Shown here: in pieces, positions 22,230-33,365 of the stretch
How the letters are laid out: every line of letters begins with the position of its first letter
Numbering within the stretch: the stretch's first letter is position 1
Source of the DNA: Exophiala sp. HKRS030
Taxonomy: Eukaryota; Ascomycota; Eurotiomycetes; Chaetothyriales; Herpotrichiellaceae
Assembly: GCA_023897205.1 (NCBI GenBank)
Contig: JAHWDD010000001.1
Span: 4,278,001 to 4,342,000 of the forward strand
Length of the DNA: 64,000 nt
Reading direction: 5' to 3'
Made by a program: the position numbers and the translations under genes
The notes under the pieces: generated by a model
Databases searched by the model: none
Told to the model about the DNA's origin: nothing
What the model saw: only the letters and a program-made list of their open reading frames with translations

Positions 22230-24109
22230 GGCTGACGAGGGAAGCTCATCCCCGGAGCATTCACCACATGTGTTGTCGCACCACCATGACTACAGTACCA
22301 TCGGAGACGGTGAGCTTCTCGGGGATGAAACGAATCTCAGAGCGGATGAGTAGTTTCAAGTGTGACCTCACCATGATGTCGTCAGTCCACAGTAGCAAGA
22401 ATGCGTGCAAAGTCGGTGACTGTGGAGGATGCTTCACCTCCTCACTAAGCCTGCTCAGCCACGAAGCGGTGAAAAAATAGACACAGCCAACACGAGAAAT
22501 GTGGCTCACGCATGCTGAAACCAATGGGAGGGAGCCTCTGTTGGGCCTGCGCCTCAACCTCAGGTCCATGCTGGCGACGCCGAGGGAGCATGTCCAATGG
22601 CGAGCAGAGAAATACGAGTCAGAGTGGATTGGCCACGTTTTTCCTCCCCTGCTGGTGGGAGGGGAGGAGTCCTGGTTGACCGCATCTGCACGATGGCGCC
22701 AATCGTATCGGCCTCGCCTAGGGCAGGGCTACTAGCACGTCTTGAGCAAGTGTTCTGACTGACGCCAAAAGGACCAACCCGCAACAGAAGACTTGGTCGC
22801 TCGAACGGGCAGTCAGATCAAACCCTTCCTGGCCGGATCTACACCGTCACTGGTCAATGGTCGTCGGCGCCGTCTATTGTACAACAGCCCGGCACTGCTC
22901 CATCCACTCTTCCCAATGCAGCATCTCCAGCCTAACCCCTCCCTTGTCATCTCGTCATGGTTCCATTAGCCCTAATGTACTCGTACAATAAACACTGTGA
23001 CGGGAGAACGGGGACTGACCTCCGCCCGTGGAACCTGGAGATTTGGGCTGTTGTGCTTGGACAATGCCTGTCCACATCAACCACCACCAGGGTTTGCTCA
23101 CAAGCCTCTACCCAACACTGCAACTGCTACCTCGCCAGGATGCTCATGTGTAATAGAACCCGGTGACCGGGATATGAGAGGGTGGATGTGCACAGGTTGA
23201 TACAGGATCAGAGAGAATCCGCGACAAGAACTCGTGCCTTGGGTCGACACATTATTGACTGCACGAGGCAGGTCTGTCCAACTCACACAACAAGGCATGT
23301 GAGTAAATGCTATGCCCGCCAATGCCGAAAGCCAGTGCAAACAATAATCACGAGAACTGGTTGTTTTTTGTGAGATCATTTTCCATCCGAAGCGCCAGGA
23401 CGGTGCCGCTCTTGTTTGGAAGTCCAAGCCGACTGAGTGCGTGTATTTTAGGCCACCCCGAGTGCTAAGGTCGTTAGCACATGCATTAGCCGTCACTTTG
23501 GTCGTTGGCCTCTCCGTAATTTTGTTACAGCCACCGTCTCTGCCACAAGTGAAAAAAAATTACGGGACCCCTGTGCATCACCCATGCTACTATCCTGGTC
23601 CTGGAAAAGCATAGGGCTAGGTGGGACTCCTTCAGGAAGGCAGGGCCCCTGCTTTCGGCCTCGCTTCTGCGATACCCAGAGGACTATATCTCACGATTTC
23701 GCCCCCCTCCAAAGACCTCAGCCTGAGAGAGCAGAACTTTTGAAACTTCTCGAGCTACTGATAGTCGACCATCGCTGTCGACACTGTGATTTTCAGACTT
23801 CTTTCACAATCGCAACAACAAGACACGGTCTACCAACTCCCATCCCGCAACCACCCACCCTCCACAGACGCTTTCCCTCTCTGTCGCCAAAGAATCCTCA
23901 TCGACATCTTTTCAGCAAGCCTCTCCTTCCAGGAAGCAAACACCCTTTGACTCCGTTATCAGTAGTCTTACCTCAAGCCTCGTTTGCAGGTGACCGCACG
24001 ACCCTTCCTGGCCCCAAGTGAAACTACCACCTAAGGCTCTCTCGGCACTCCGAAGTCTGACAACACCGACGGAGAAGTATTTCACCAGAGGCATTCCCCC
24101 TCCAAACCC

Positions 24110-24127
24110 ATGCAGTTGCTGCAGTGA
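24110..24127 (+). promoter_or_regulatory. Short upstream open reading frame (MQLLQ) of the C2H2 gene
   Basis: ATG at 24110, five codons, then TGA at 24125-24127, 19 nt before the proposed main ATG at 24147. If the transcript includes it, it could lower translation from 24147 or favour the next in-frame ATG at 24243 (MDSYES). Inference from position only. Confidence 0.4.
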
Positions 24128-24146
24128 GAGCGTATCATTCCATATC

Positions 24147-26627
24147 ATGCTCGCTCTCGAGCACACGCGCCGCCAACAGTACGTGGACTTTGGTTTTAAC
24201 CCCGAGCAAAGTACTATCCAAGCACCTTTCCCTGGTTTGGCCATGGACTCGTACGAGTCAGCCGACAACATGAATTTCAACTTCCACGCAATGCCCTATT
24301 CGTACTTTGAGAACCCCTCCATGTTTGCAACAGCACCACCATCTCTCAAGCACGAAATGTCCCAATTTCACGAAATGCCGCCTGCCCTGATCTCGTCCGG
24401 ATCGGTCCCGTCGATCCCCAGTGCCTCCTCATCGACAGTTGGCTCGCCATATTCCGGACCATCCCACACCATCTCCAGCCAGGACAGCTTCGATCACCCA
24501 GGTGCAACTTATGGACTTGGTCTGATGCCAGCCATTGCCCACCACGATTCCTTTTCACAAGACCTGATGGGAGTCTCCATGGAAGCCGACTTTGCCTTGG
24601 AAAAACTATCGGATAGTTACGTGGGTGAGTGTGCAGATCTTTCCTCCTCTTCTCAGCGGCATCCTCCGACTATTCCACCCAGCCATGCCCCATTTGTACG
24701 TGACTCGTCCTGTCAACGAGCTTCTATCTCTTCTTGTCCCGAAGAGTTGTGTGTCAATACTGCGTTGGATCCACCGACTACAGCTTCCCGGAATTCGGCA
24801 AATGCCAACTCGCTTTTCCCTTGTGCCGGTCTTTCTTCCCCTGCCGCCGAGGCCAACCGATCGACACCAATCTTCAAGTCACCCACGACACCAGCTTCAG
24901 CATATGCAAGAAACCAGAAGACTGTCGCGTCTCCCACCAGTTCGCGTTCATTCTCATCGTCCCCCCGTCCATCGCCTGCCACTACTCATCCCTCTCAAGT
25001 GCTTGTGCACGACCCCACTGCAGTGCCACACCCCCAACCTGCAAGTCATTTTCAGTCCCATTTCTTTGCTCAGAGCAGTGGAAATTTCCTACCACCTCTC
25101 GAATCATCTTGTTCGTCTCTTCTGCTACGTCTTTCACATTTACCTTGATATTTCCTCTGTTTCCTTTCTTTCTTTCCACTGAGTCGATCACATCTCCATC
25201 ATGTCAAGCAAGACACGAACTGACAGAACCCTGTTACAGATCCATCCTTAATTCATGCCTCTCGATCGTTTGGGGAGACGACCTTCCCTGAACAAGCACT
25301 CTTTCCACCTGCCATGAACACCTTCGCCAACACCTCTCCATCTGGGTCTCCCGCTCTGTCTCCTCAACCCTACGGCATCTTCCCTACCGCCCAATTCTCC
25401 GACCCCATCACAAACTCCAGCTACTACCAACAACACAGCATGCCCAGCCGAAGACCATCGCTCGCGTCATACGTTTCTGCGGGTTCGCATGCCAGCTCCA
25501 CATCAGAGCCTAGTGAAGAAGGTGCCGAAAAGGGTCGATGCCCTCATCCTGATTGTGGCAAGATCTTCAAGGATCTCAAAGCTCACCTGTTGACCCATCA
25601 AACCGAGCGACCCGAGAAGTGCCCCATCGTCACTTGTGAGTACCATCACAAAGGCTTTGCGAGAAAGTACGACAAGAACCGACACACTTTGACCCATTAC
25701 AAGGGCACGATGGTGTGCGGCTTCTGCCCCGGCTCTGGTTCCCCCGCGGAGAAGAGCTTCAATCGTGCAGATGTTTTTAAGCGACACTTGACTTCGGTCC
25801 ACGGCGTCGAACAGACCGCTCCCAACAGTCGCAAGCGCAGTCCCACAACCAACCCTCCCAAGTTGTCAAGTTACTGTCAAGATGCCACGGGCAAGTGCTC
25901 GACCTGTTCCGCCACCTTTTCCAATGCTCAAGACTTCTATGAGCATCTTGATGACTGTGTGTTGCGTGTGGTTCAACAAGAAGAACCCAGCGAAGCCATC
26001 AACGCACAACATCTGGCCAGCATCACCGATGACAACAACGTCCAAGAGACCTTGGATCGTCACATGCTCAAGTCGGAAGATGCCCCGACCAACTTTGGTG
26101 CTGATGAGGACGATGACGAAGAGGATGACGACGAAGACGACGAAGACGACGATGAGGAGATTGATCCGTCTTTCAACAGCCGCTCTGGGCGGGGCGCCAT
26201 CAAGTCAAAGACTGCCGGCTCATCCCGAGCTGTTATCGGCGGCGGCATCTCCAAGTCTTCCAAGTCATCAAAGAAGGGCATGACCTGGTCCAAGGGAGGG
26301 GTGTCTCTCCTCGGAAAGGGCCGCAAGAAGAGAAAGCACTACCCGCCATCGTGGGGTATGTCTGCCGACAAGATGCGAATGAAGAAGCGAGTTCTCTGCG
26401 TGTACGACGGTGAACGCCGCCTCTGGAAAGACGACATTATGCTGCACAACGAATTCGAAGTGCGCATGTCGCTTCCTGACGGCAAGAGTTACGTGACGGA
26501 CCTCGATGTCGAGACTTTGAAGCGAGCAGAGGCATTCCACAATGCCAGTCAAGAGGAGAAAGGTCCTTGGTTGCCCGTGACCGAAGCGGACACTCAGACC
26601 TTTGACTTGAATGCTTTGATGGCCTGA
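24147..26627 (+). CDS. C2H2 zinc-finger transcription factor
   Basis: Exons 24147-24624 and 25240-26627, across a 615-nt GT-AG intron; 621 residues. The join gives SYVDPSLIHASRSFGE. The N-terminal 250 residues are Ser/Pro/Gln-rich activation-type sequence. Fingers: CPHPDC...H-x3-H at about residues 260-279; CPIVTC...H-x4-H at 287-312; CGFC...H-x4-H at 319-347; and a fourth, degenerate CSTC...H-x3-C at 379-399. An acidic Asp/Glu run lies near 448-469, followed by a basic region (GKGRKKRKHYP) and a conserved C-terminal block (RRLWKDDIMLHNEFEVRMSL). Nuclear DNA-binding regulator; target and ortholog name unknown to me. The intron is unusually long and stays open in frame (TGA at 25146-25148), so retention would give a finger-less protein. 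A start at 24243 is also possible. Confidence 0.88.
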
Positions 26628-27459
26628 ACCTAGGCTTGATGTGATTCTTCTGAATTGATGGTGCGTTTTAGCGAAATTACGGATTGGGATAATGGGTATG
26701 ACTTCAGCTGAGCTCGGATACGTCCTTGAGCATGATGACAGAGAGTTTCTCCTGTTTTGTTATCTTCTTAATGTCGGACTTGGAAGGCCTTTTTTGACGG
26801 TTACGTCGATGAATCAATGGAGCAGTCTCCGTTACTAAGTGGTTTGGTTGATCGCTACAAGGAAAGTCACAATCGAGGTGGAATGAGAGCCTCACAGTCG
26901 GTTGAGAGACATTTCTACTCCCGAAGCTCTCCTTGATGGAGTGAAAAGCTTGTGTATGATATAAGGCACTTTGGACAGTGAAGAGAGGAAGATACCTCGA
27001 GGCAGCATGAGAGCGCTGAGCGCCAAAATGTAATGCAGAGAAAATTTCATATTGCAGGCTGTTCTCATCGTGTGTTTGTCTTTTGTTTGTTTTAGGTCTC
27101 CACAGGCACATCCTAGGTGCGTTTCAGGCACCTTTTGAGGCACTTTTCAGGCACCGTTCAGGCATCATTCAGGCACCTTTGCCCGCTACGCTTAGGCGAG
27201 TCTAGGCTCAAATCTTTAACTACATCCAGGCCCTTAAATGCGCCAAGAGATGCGGAGATCCAAACAACGACATCATTTCATTGCCTGCGGTCCCTCAGCA
27301 GAGGATTCACCCTCATCGTGCAACAGTTCATCAACTTGACTTGTCTTGGTCTGCCCTCTCTCGCTCATCTCTTTCCCTCCACCCTAGATTCCTCGCGTGT
27401 CATTGTTTTGACCAACCTTCGATCGAGACTGCACGACCAAGAAGCTCTCAGCAGTGGAG
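26628..27459. other. Intergenic region with the csn1 promoter
   Basis: Holds the 3' UTR of the C2H2 gene and the upstream region of csn1. Its notable feature is the 11-bp-phased repeat at 27125-27180, described separately. No gene seen. Confidence 0.5.
27125..27180 (+). repeat. Degenerate 11-bp tandem repeat in the csn1 upstream region
   Basis: Five units of CAGGCACCTTT-like sequence begin at 27125, 27137, 27148, 27159 and 27170, so the spacings are 12, 11, 11 and 11 bp. A further CAGGCACATCC lies at 27103. They sit about 280 bp upstream of the csn1 ATG. Spacing near one helical turn would put every copy on the same face of the DNA. Confidence 0.7.
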
Positions 27460-29068
27460 ATGGCTTCTGAGTGGCAGGCCGCCGATCAACCGACATATAC
27501 AGTGCTGGTTCAAGGTAAATGGACATCGGCATCGGGGAATCTACAATGTTGACCACTTCTTAAGATGCTCCGAATTTCGATCTTCCCTCTTACATTGCGA
27601 ACTACAAAGGTACGAAAGCAACCTGCAGGCCAACACCTTCGAGCCGCCAACTGACCTTGGTCCAGGTCGGACCGTCTTTCGCCGCCTCCACCTCATCGCG
27701 TCATGTTCAAGTGTGTTGGCGGAAGAGGCAGCCCGAATGGCGATGGCCGAAGCGAAGAAAGGTGCAGATGTCAGGAACTACAACGAGGCCGTGGCTTTAT
27801 TGAAGAAGGTGTCCGGGGGTAAGAACGTGGACGGTTTCTTGGATCCAGTATGGGCTGCCCAGCAGGAGAAGAAAAACGCGGCAGAGTCTGCTCGGTTGGA
27901 GAATGAATTGAAAGGATACAAGAACAACTTGATCAAAGAGAGCATACGGGTGCGTTTTTGTCGCCGGTCTCGATTGCACCGGAACGTGACTGACACCGGA
28001 CACTTGTAGATGGGGAATGAGGATCTCGGAACACATTACTACACGATCGGAGACCTCACCAATGCTGTCAAGGCATACTCTCGGATGCGAGATTACTGTA
28101 CCACCGCCAGCCACATTGCCTCGACGGCGTTTCGGATCATTGCGGTGGCCATTGAACAGAAGAATTGGCTGGCCGTACAGTCTCAAGTGCACAAGATTCG
28201 CAACCTACAAATGAAGGCCGAAGATGCGAACCGAACCTTTCCGAAAATGCAAGCTGCCATGGGACTTCAACAAATGTCCATCGGCGAATATCGTGAGGCG
28301 GCGCTCAGTTTCCTCAACATCGACGCCAGTATCTCGGACACCTACAGCGAAGTCATCAGCAGCAACGACATTGCCGTTTACGGTGGACTTTGTGCCTTGG
28401 CATCCATGGACCGTCCCGACCTCCAGGCGAGAGTGCTGGAAAACCACAGTTTTCGAAACTTTCTCGAACTCGAACCTCACATTCGTCGAGCCATCAACTT
28501 TTTCTGTGCGACCAAATACAGCCAATGTTTGGAGATCCTGGAGTCATACCGGGCGGACTACCTGTTGGACATCTATCTGCAGCCTCTGGTATCTAACATC
28601 TACAAGAGGATCCGCACCAAAAGCATCACTCAGTATTCGGTCCCATTCAGCAAAGTCACGCTAGCCAGCATGGAGAAGATGTTTGGAGATCCTCCGTACC
28701 AGTCGACCTTCCTCGAAGAGATTGAAGGATTGATCAACGACGGCAAGTTGGATGCTCGCATTGATCTTGAGCACGGTACCTTGAACGCCGTTCACCATGA
28801 CGCTCGGGCCGAAGCCCAGCAAGATGCGCTCGACACTGTGGAACGGTTCATCCGCGAGTCCCGAATGAAAATGATCAGGATGCACATGATCGATTCAGGA
28901 CTTGAAGTCAAACCACCGTCGAAAAAGAAGGGGTGGGGCTCCGACCAGTCTGACGTCGTTAACTACGACGATTTTGGCGGCGGCGGCGGTGGTGGTGGTG
29001 GCGCGTCTTCAGGGAGTCTCGTTGGTGTCGGTGCAGGTGCTGGACTGGAATCTCGACGGAGTGGATAG
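27460..29068 (+). CDS. csn1: COP9 signalosome complex subunit 1
   Basis: Four exons: 27460-27514, 27565-27609, 27666-27949, 28010-29068; introns of 50, 56 and 60 nt. 480 residues. Exon 1-2 encode MASEWQ...VQDAPNFDLPSYIANYKGRTVFRRLHLIAS, the standard Csn1/Rpn7-type start; TPR-like helical repeats follow (MGNEDLGTHYYTIGDLTNAVKAYSRMRDYC) and a PCI domain lies at about residues 290-400 (FFCATKYSQCLEILESYRADYLLDIYL...QYSVPFSKVTLASMEKMF). The COP9 signalosome removes Nedd8 from cullins and in filamentous fungi links light and development. The tail has a run of about ten glycines followed by Ser/Gly sequence. CsnA is the name used in Aspergillus. Assignment rests on the family blocks, not a search. 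Confidence 0.93.
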
Positions 29069-29706
29069 AGTCTACCTCTGAAGAGAGCTAGATCGAGTGA
29101 CGGGTCCACCTACGATGTCCATTGCGATGATCCAAGAACACCATGATTGACGACTCTGACGAATGATTGATAACAGCCTACCTTTGTGATAATAGAAATG
29201 GAGTCGAACTGGGAAAATTCCATTCCTAGAGGTGCAGATTAAAGACGGCACGAGGAGTCAGATTTTGACCACGGCGTCCCATGTGCCCTGTCTGTCATAC
29301 TATGCCTGGGGGCTAGCCTGCGAGTGCGACGAGGCCTCCTTGTTTTTCTCTCCCTTGTTGATCGAGGCAACCAATTGAACCGAGGGTTGAAGGATAGTAG
29401 TCAATATCACAATGACAATGACAAAGACCAACGGACAAAAGTTGAACAAAGTTATTTAGTCGTGTAGACCTTGTGATGGGACGATGGAAGGTTTGAGGCG
29501 GGTGATTGAATGATGATAACATGTGAAGACCTATCCAAAGTACTTTTGAGATGCACATGGGTAACGTATACCTACCCAGGTACCTAGAGGTTTTCCACCA
29601 ATATGGCACGGCCTCGATTGGGGGGGAGGGGGGAGGATGCTTGCGTGTACGGAGTATGTGCAGTAGATTCTGCGAACAGGGGGGCATGTTGGGCATGGGT
29701 AAGTAA

Positions 29707-29725
29707 GTACGAGTACGAGTACGAG
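29707..29725 (+). repeat. (GTACGA)3 microsatellite
   Basis: Three tandem copies of a six-base unit, ending GTACGAG. Confidence 0.7.
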
Positions 29726-29974
29726 TTATCACTCTACGTGAAGCAAAGGGAGCTGCAATTACTAAGTCTCATGCTGTTGTTTTGTGCTTCACTCGTCACT
29801 CGTGTCAGACTACCGTAGTGTAGATTGATATCAATCCACTTTGGGGGGGCGGTGGGAGGTTGTCAGTGTGAGAGAGTGTGTGTGCCGAATCTTGAGAGTT
29901 TTATTGGTTCAATACACAAGTTACAGCAGGTAGGTCGGGTAGGCACAAAACCAGCAAAGATCCATGGACAGAGA

Positions 29975-29990
29975 GACGACGACGACGACG
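29975..29990 (+). repeat. (GAC)n microsatellite
   Basis: Five GAC units and one base, in non-coding sequence. Confidence 0.7.
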
Positions 29991-30440
29991 GGGAAACCAA
30001 AAAGAAAGATAAGGCGGGAACCCAAAGGTACGGGTCGCTTACCCTTGTGATTGCCGTGATGAAAGTCGTATAGCGTTTACTCCGTCTTCTCCCCAGCTAG
30101 CCATTGCTTTTGGTCGTCGATCTTTTTTTGGACAAGGTTTACGGATACAAAAGTATTAGTTCGATCCCCCTGGAAAGTCGTAATAACAATCCCGGATCTT
30201 TGTACGGACGTATCGTAGCGACGAAAGGGCGAGGGGGCTAACAAGTCAAGAGCGTTTGTAGGGATGGATGGGTGGATTGGCCAGGTCCAAAAAAAGAAAA
30301 CAATTGGACCGACTCGTTGGCGATCATGGGATGGTCGTAAAATGATCTTCGTAAAAGAAGGAGAAAACGAAGACCCTGTGCATTACTGCGTGGTGGGAAA
30401 GAAACAAGGACGAAAAAAAAGGGGAGGGTGGTGGTGGTGT

Positions 30441-30462
30441 GGATGGATGGATGGATGGATGG
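30441..30462 (+). repeat. (GGAT)n microsatellite
   Basis: About five and a half tandem GGAT units. Confidence 0.75.
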
Positions 30463-30474
30463 TTGGGTTGGAAT

Positions 30475-30500
30475 TGATGATGCTGATGATGATGATGATG
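30475..30500 (+). repeat. (GAT)n microsatellite, interrupted
   Basis: A GAT-rich tract with one GCT-type interruption. Confidence 0.65.
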
Positions 30501-30830
30501 AATGTTGATCATGGAAACGACCGACGCTTGGACACTTTTTTCCTGTGCTGTCTTTTTTTCAAACGAGTTGTCAGTTTTCCAAGATTTCCAAGATTCGAAA
30601 TGGGTTTCTTGATATTATAGTATGTATTTTGCAAATCGGTCCCGTGCGATTTTACGTACTGAAGGGGAGAGAAGAGGGTCCAACACACCTTTGAAAGGGG
30701 AATGGAGTATCAAAGGCACCAAACCGAAACAAAACAAAAACAAAGCCCACCTTGCTAAGATCTTTGCCTCTCTTATCTTCTCCTCCTACGGTAGAAGTAT
30801 TTTGGGATTTGGTTGGTAGAGATGGAAGTA

Positions 30831-32120
30831 GTACTCCGTACTCCATATAGCTTGTACAACTACGGAGTAAGTCTGTAATAATACCTAGACAAGCTGAAAT
30901 CTCGTCTCCCCTCGTGTCGTCTAGCAGCGCTCCACTACCTACAATACCTGAGTTTACAAATCTGTCTACTCCGTAGGTACAATACTTTTCCGTATTACCG
31001 AGTTTCGTTCATGGCACTACGGAAAGTGTTCATTTCGTACACGTACGTAAAAATTGGACTTACTCATCTACCCTGAGTCAGGTAAACTTACAGAGGTTGA
31101 CTTCAAGGGGTCAACTACGCGTTGAATACTGTAAGGTGGTCAAGTACTTTGGACCACCCCCCTCCGTGTTTCTCCGTTCATCTCTTGAAGGAATAGAAAC
31201 GTTAGCAAGTGGTTTCCCCGGACAACCTCCGTTCTTACAGTACCGTTGTAAAACAAAACTTTGATACCCAAAGGTACGGAGCAGAGAAGTACGATATCCA
31301 AGGGGGAAAAAAATAATAATGATAAAAAAAATACTTTGCAATCACAATCACAATCGCATTCGTATCTCATTATGGATAAAATGTTTTTGTTTGGAGTGGT
31401 TCGCTAGGGACTATTTACGAAATGCCCTACAGTATGTACAATACAAGACTTGTGGAGTTTTGCGGAATTGTATTTCATGTGTGCTCCGTACAGTACCGGG
31501 CGGAGTTTACAAGTACTGTACATAGGGAGTGGGTTGTATTGTTAATACGGAATACGAGTCAAGTGTGATCTGGGTTCCAAACAACCTCCACAACTACAAT
31601 ACCTACATTGTAGTCTTGGGACGGGGGGGTGGAAACAATCATTCAAAAACATACTGTATCGCGTCAAGGTGTACTCGGTACAGTAAGGTAACCAACTAAT
31701 TACTTGTACTCCGTACATAGATTGTTGCCATTGTACTCCGTACCACCCATCGGTAGCGGAGAGAGGAAGAAGGCGCGCTTACGCCGCTTAGTTTGTACAT
31801 ACAGTACTCCGTACTCCCCCTAAAAGAAACAACTTGCATAAACTACAATGGGTGTTTGTTGTAGATTACAGTATCATCTACATACTCCGGTCGCACTCCG
31901 TACTCTCCCCGTATTGTATTGTCACTTGTAATAGACTTGTTAGTTTTTTTGGGACTTTGTACTCCGTACAGTCAAAAACAAAACAGATTGACCCCCAATG
32001 GGCCCTTTGGACCCGTTGGATCGTGGACAACTTGACTCACCAACGATCAACGGGTTTCAATACGAAAACACTACATACAAAAAAAAGAAATAATCCTTTG
32101 CGAATAAGTAATACGGAGTA
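30831..32120. repeat. Dispersed TACTCCGTA/TACGGAGTA motif cluster
   Basis: Exact copies at 30832-30840, 30861-30869, 30967-30975, 31707-31715, 31734-31742, 31805-31813, 31960-31968 and 32112-32120 (plus one at 29648-29656), with imperfect relatives near 31483, 31895 and 32843. Many are flanked by a further G or C to give GTACTCCGTAC. Orientation is mixed. Not a simple tandem repeat. Confidence 0.75.
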
Positions 32121-33365
32121 CAAATGTGGCCCACAAGGCGTACAGTATGCATACTCTCCACGCCTAAACATGCATGCTTACGATGAGAGGGGGGGGGATC
32201 ACCACTCACGTCTCAATCGGGTTATTCTATGCCGTAGGGCTGACTAGTAGTATACACATTTACAACAACAACACACATAATGTATGCAGGGGCCGGGGGG
32301 GTGGTGTTTGTACGTGTGCGTCATCCATCCATACAGACACTACGACATTAACTATAGACCCCCGACGATGTGGTACCGGGGGGGGCCTTACATAACTCGG
32401 CGGAAGTCGATGGAATAGTAGAACAAATGCCATACTCGGTACAGCACCAAAAAAAGAAAGTACGGTGTAAACAGTCCGGAGTTATGAGTGCCATTATCAC
32501 TTCAAGCGAATTATGCGAATACGACATCGGTAAGGATTTTTTTCAAGTGACCGTACCCAGTGACCAACGGTCAAGGAATTCGAACAAGGGAAAAATCTCT
32601 TTGGGAACCGACGCGATGGTTATTATTTGCATAGGACACGACACAACATGGCATTTAGTCCGGGAGGGGGGGGCCCAAAGAGGAAATAAAACAAATAAAA
32701 AAACTCGTCGTCTACACGGTACTGTAGAAAATTGTGTGAAAAGGAGGGGCGGAAGGGTGGTAAGGCTTTTACAATACATCGACCACAAATATTCGGTTTT
32801 CCATCAAGTTTCCACCTTTTGTCACATAGTGGTTTGTCCGTAATACGGAGTCCGGAGTACAACCTGCATGGTGGTTATTTTTAAACAATTTCAGCTACGT
32901 CGATGACCTTCGAGCGGTCAAAGAAAGACCGAAAGTAAGCCAAACAACCGTCCGAGGGATTCATTCACCGAGGTGCAGAGATGAATGTCGACCAACGATG
33001 CATGCTGAGTAGAAGATGACAAGGGTATCATCGTAGGGCTGCATTCATGCAGGGAAAATGACAAGGGTGGTCGTCGTAGGGCTGTAATCACTACCCGGTC
33101 ACTGGTCGGCCCGGACAGGGAAGCCGTGGTTTTATTTGCTCTGCAGAGTAAGCGCTATGTGTTGGCGTGGGATATTTAGAACAACTATACTGTCCTATGA
33201 GGATGATGATAATATATACAGCCTTGTTCGAAGCTCAGCGAGAGCCTTGTCTGGTTGTTTTCTGGAAAGGAGAAACCGAATAGGAGTGTAGATACACGAT
33301 AATCCTGCCAAGGTAGGCGCAAGACAAAGAGTTGAGTTGAGTAAAACTGAAGTAGAAACATGTCA

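Larger units (their letters stand above)
19107..24146. other. Gene-poor region of about 5 kb before the C2H2 regulator
   Basis: No frame in this stretch shows a recognisable protein family, and short frames on both strands look like chance. It includes simple repeats near 21893-21908 (CCA)n and 22206-22229 (GGGCAT)n, an exact TACGGAGTA at 20753-20761, and, towards 23.6-24.1 kb, pyrimidine-rich sequence typical of a long fungal 5' leader. Likely a long promoter/leader plus possibly a non-coding transcript or decayed sequence. Confidence 0.5.
29069..33365. other. Convergent 4.3-kb gene-free region rich in simple repeats
   Basis: Lies between the 3' ends of csn1 and the NLR gene, so no promoter is needed here. 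No protein-like frame is seen. It carries G-runs, A-runs, (GGAT)n, (GAT)n, (GAC)n, (GTACGA)3, and nine exact copies of the 9-mer TACTCCGTA on either strand. From about 30.8 to 32.9 kb it is visibly AT-richer and GTAC-rich. It could be a non-coding RNA locus, heterochromatin-like spacer or decayed repeat. Confidence 0.6.

Noticed and set aside
23584..24021. 145-codon frame ahead of the C2H2 gene
   Set aside because: Pro/Arg/Ser-rich composition without a family signature; best explained as pyrimidine-rich leader. A uORF role cannot be excluded.
26110..26165. GAC/GAT/GAA tract as a microsatellite
   Set aside because: It lies inside the C2H2 coding exon and encodes its acidic stretch.
28978..29002. 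GGC/GGT tract as a non-coding microsatellite
   Set aside because: It is the glycine run in the csn1 C-terminal tail.
29313..29732. 139-codon minus-strand frame in the convergent gap
   Set aside because: Composition follows simple repeats and poly-C/G tracts; no domain or splice continuation.
30155..30180. AGTTCGATCCCC, similar to a tRNA B box
   Set aside because: Flanks do not form a cloverleaf.
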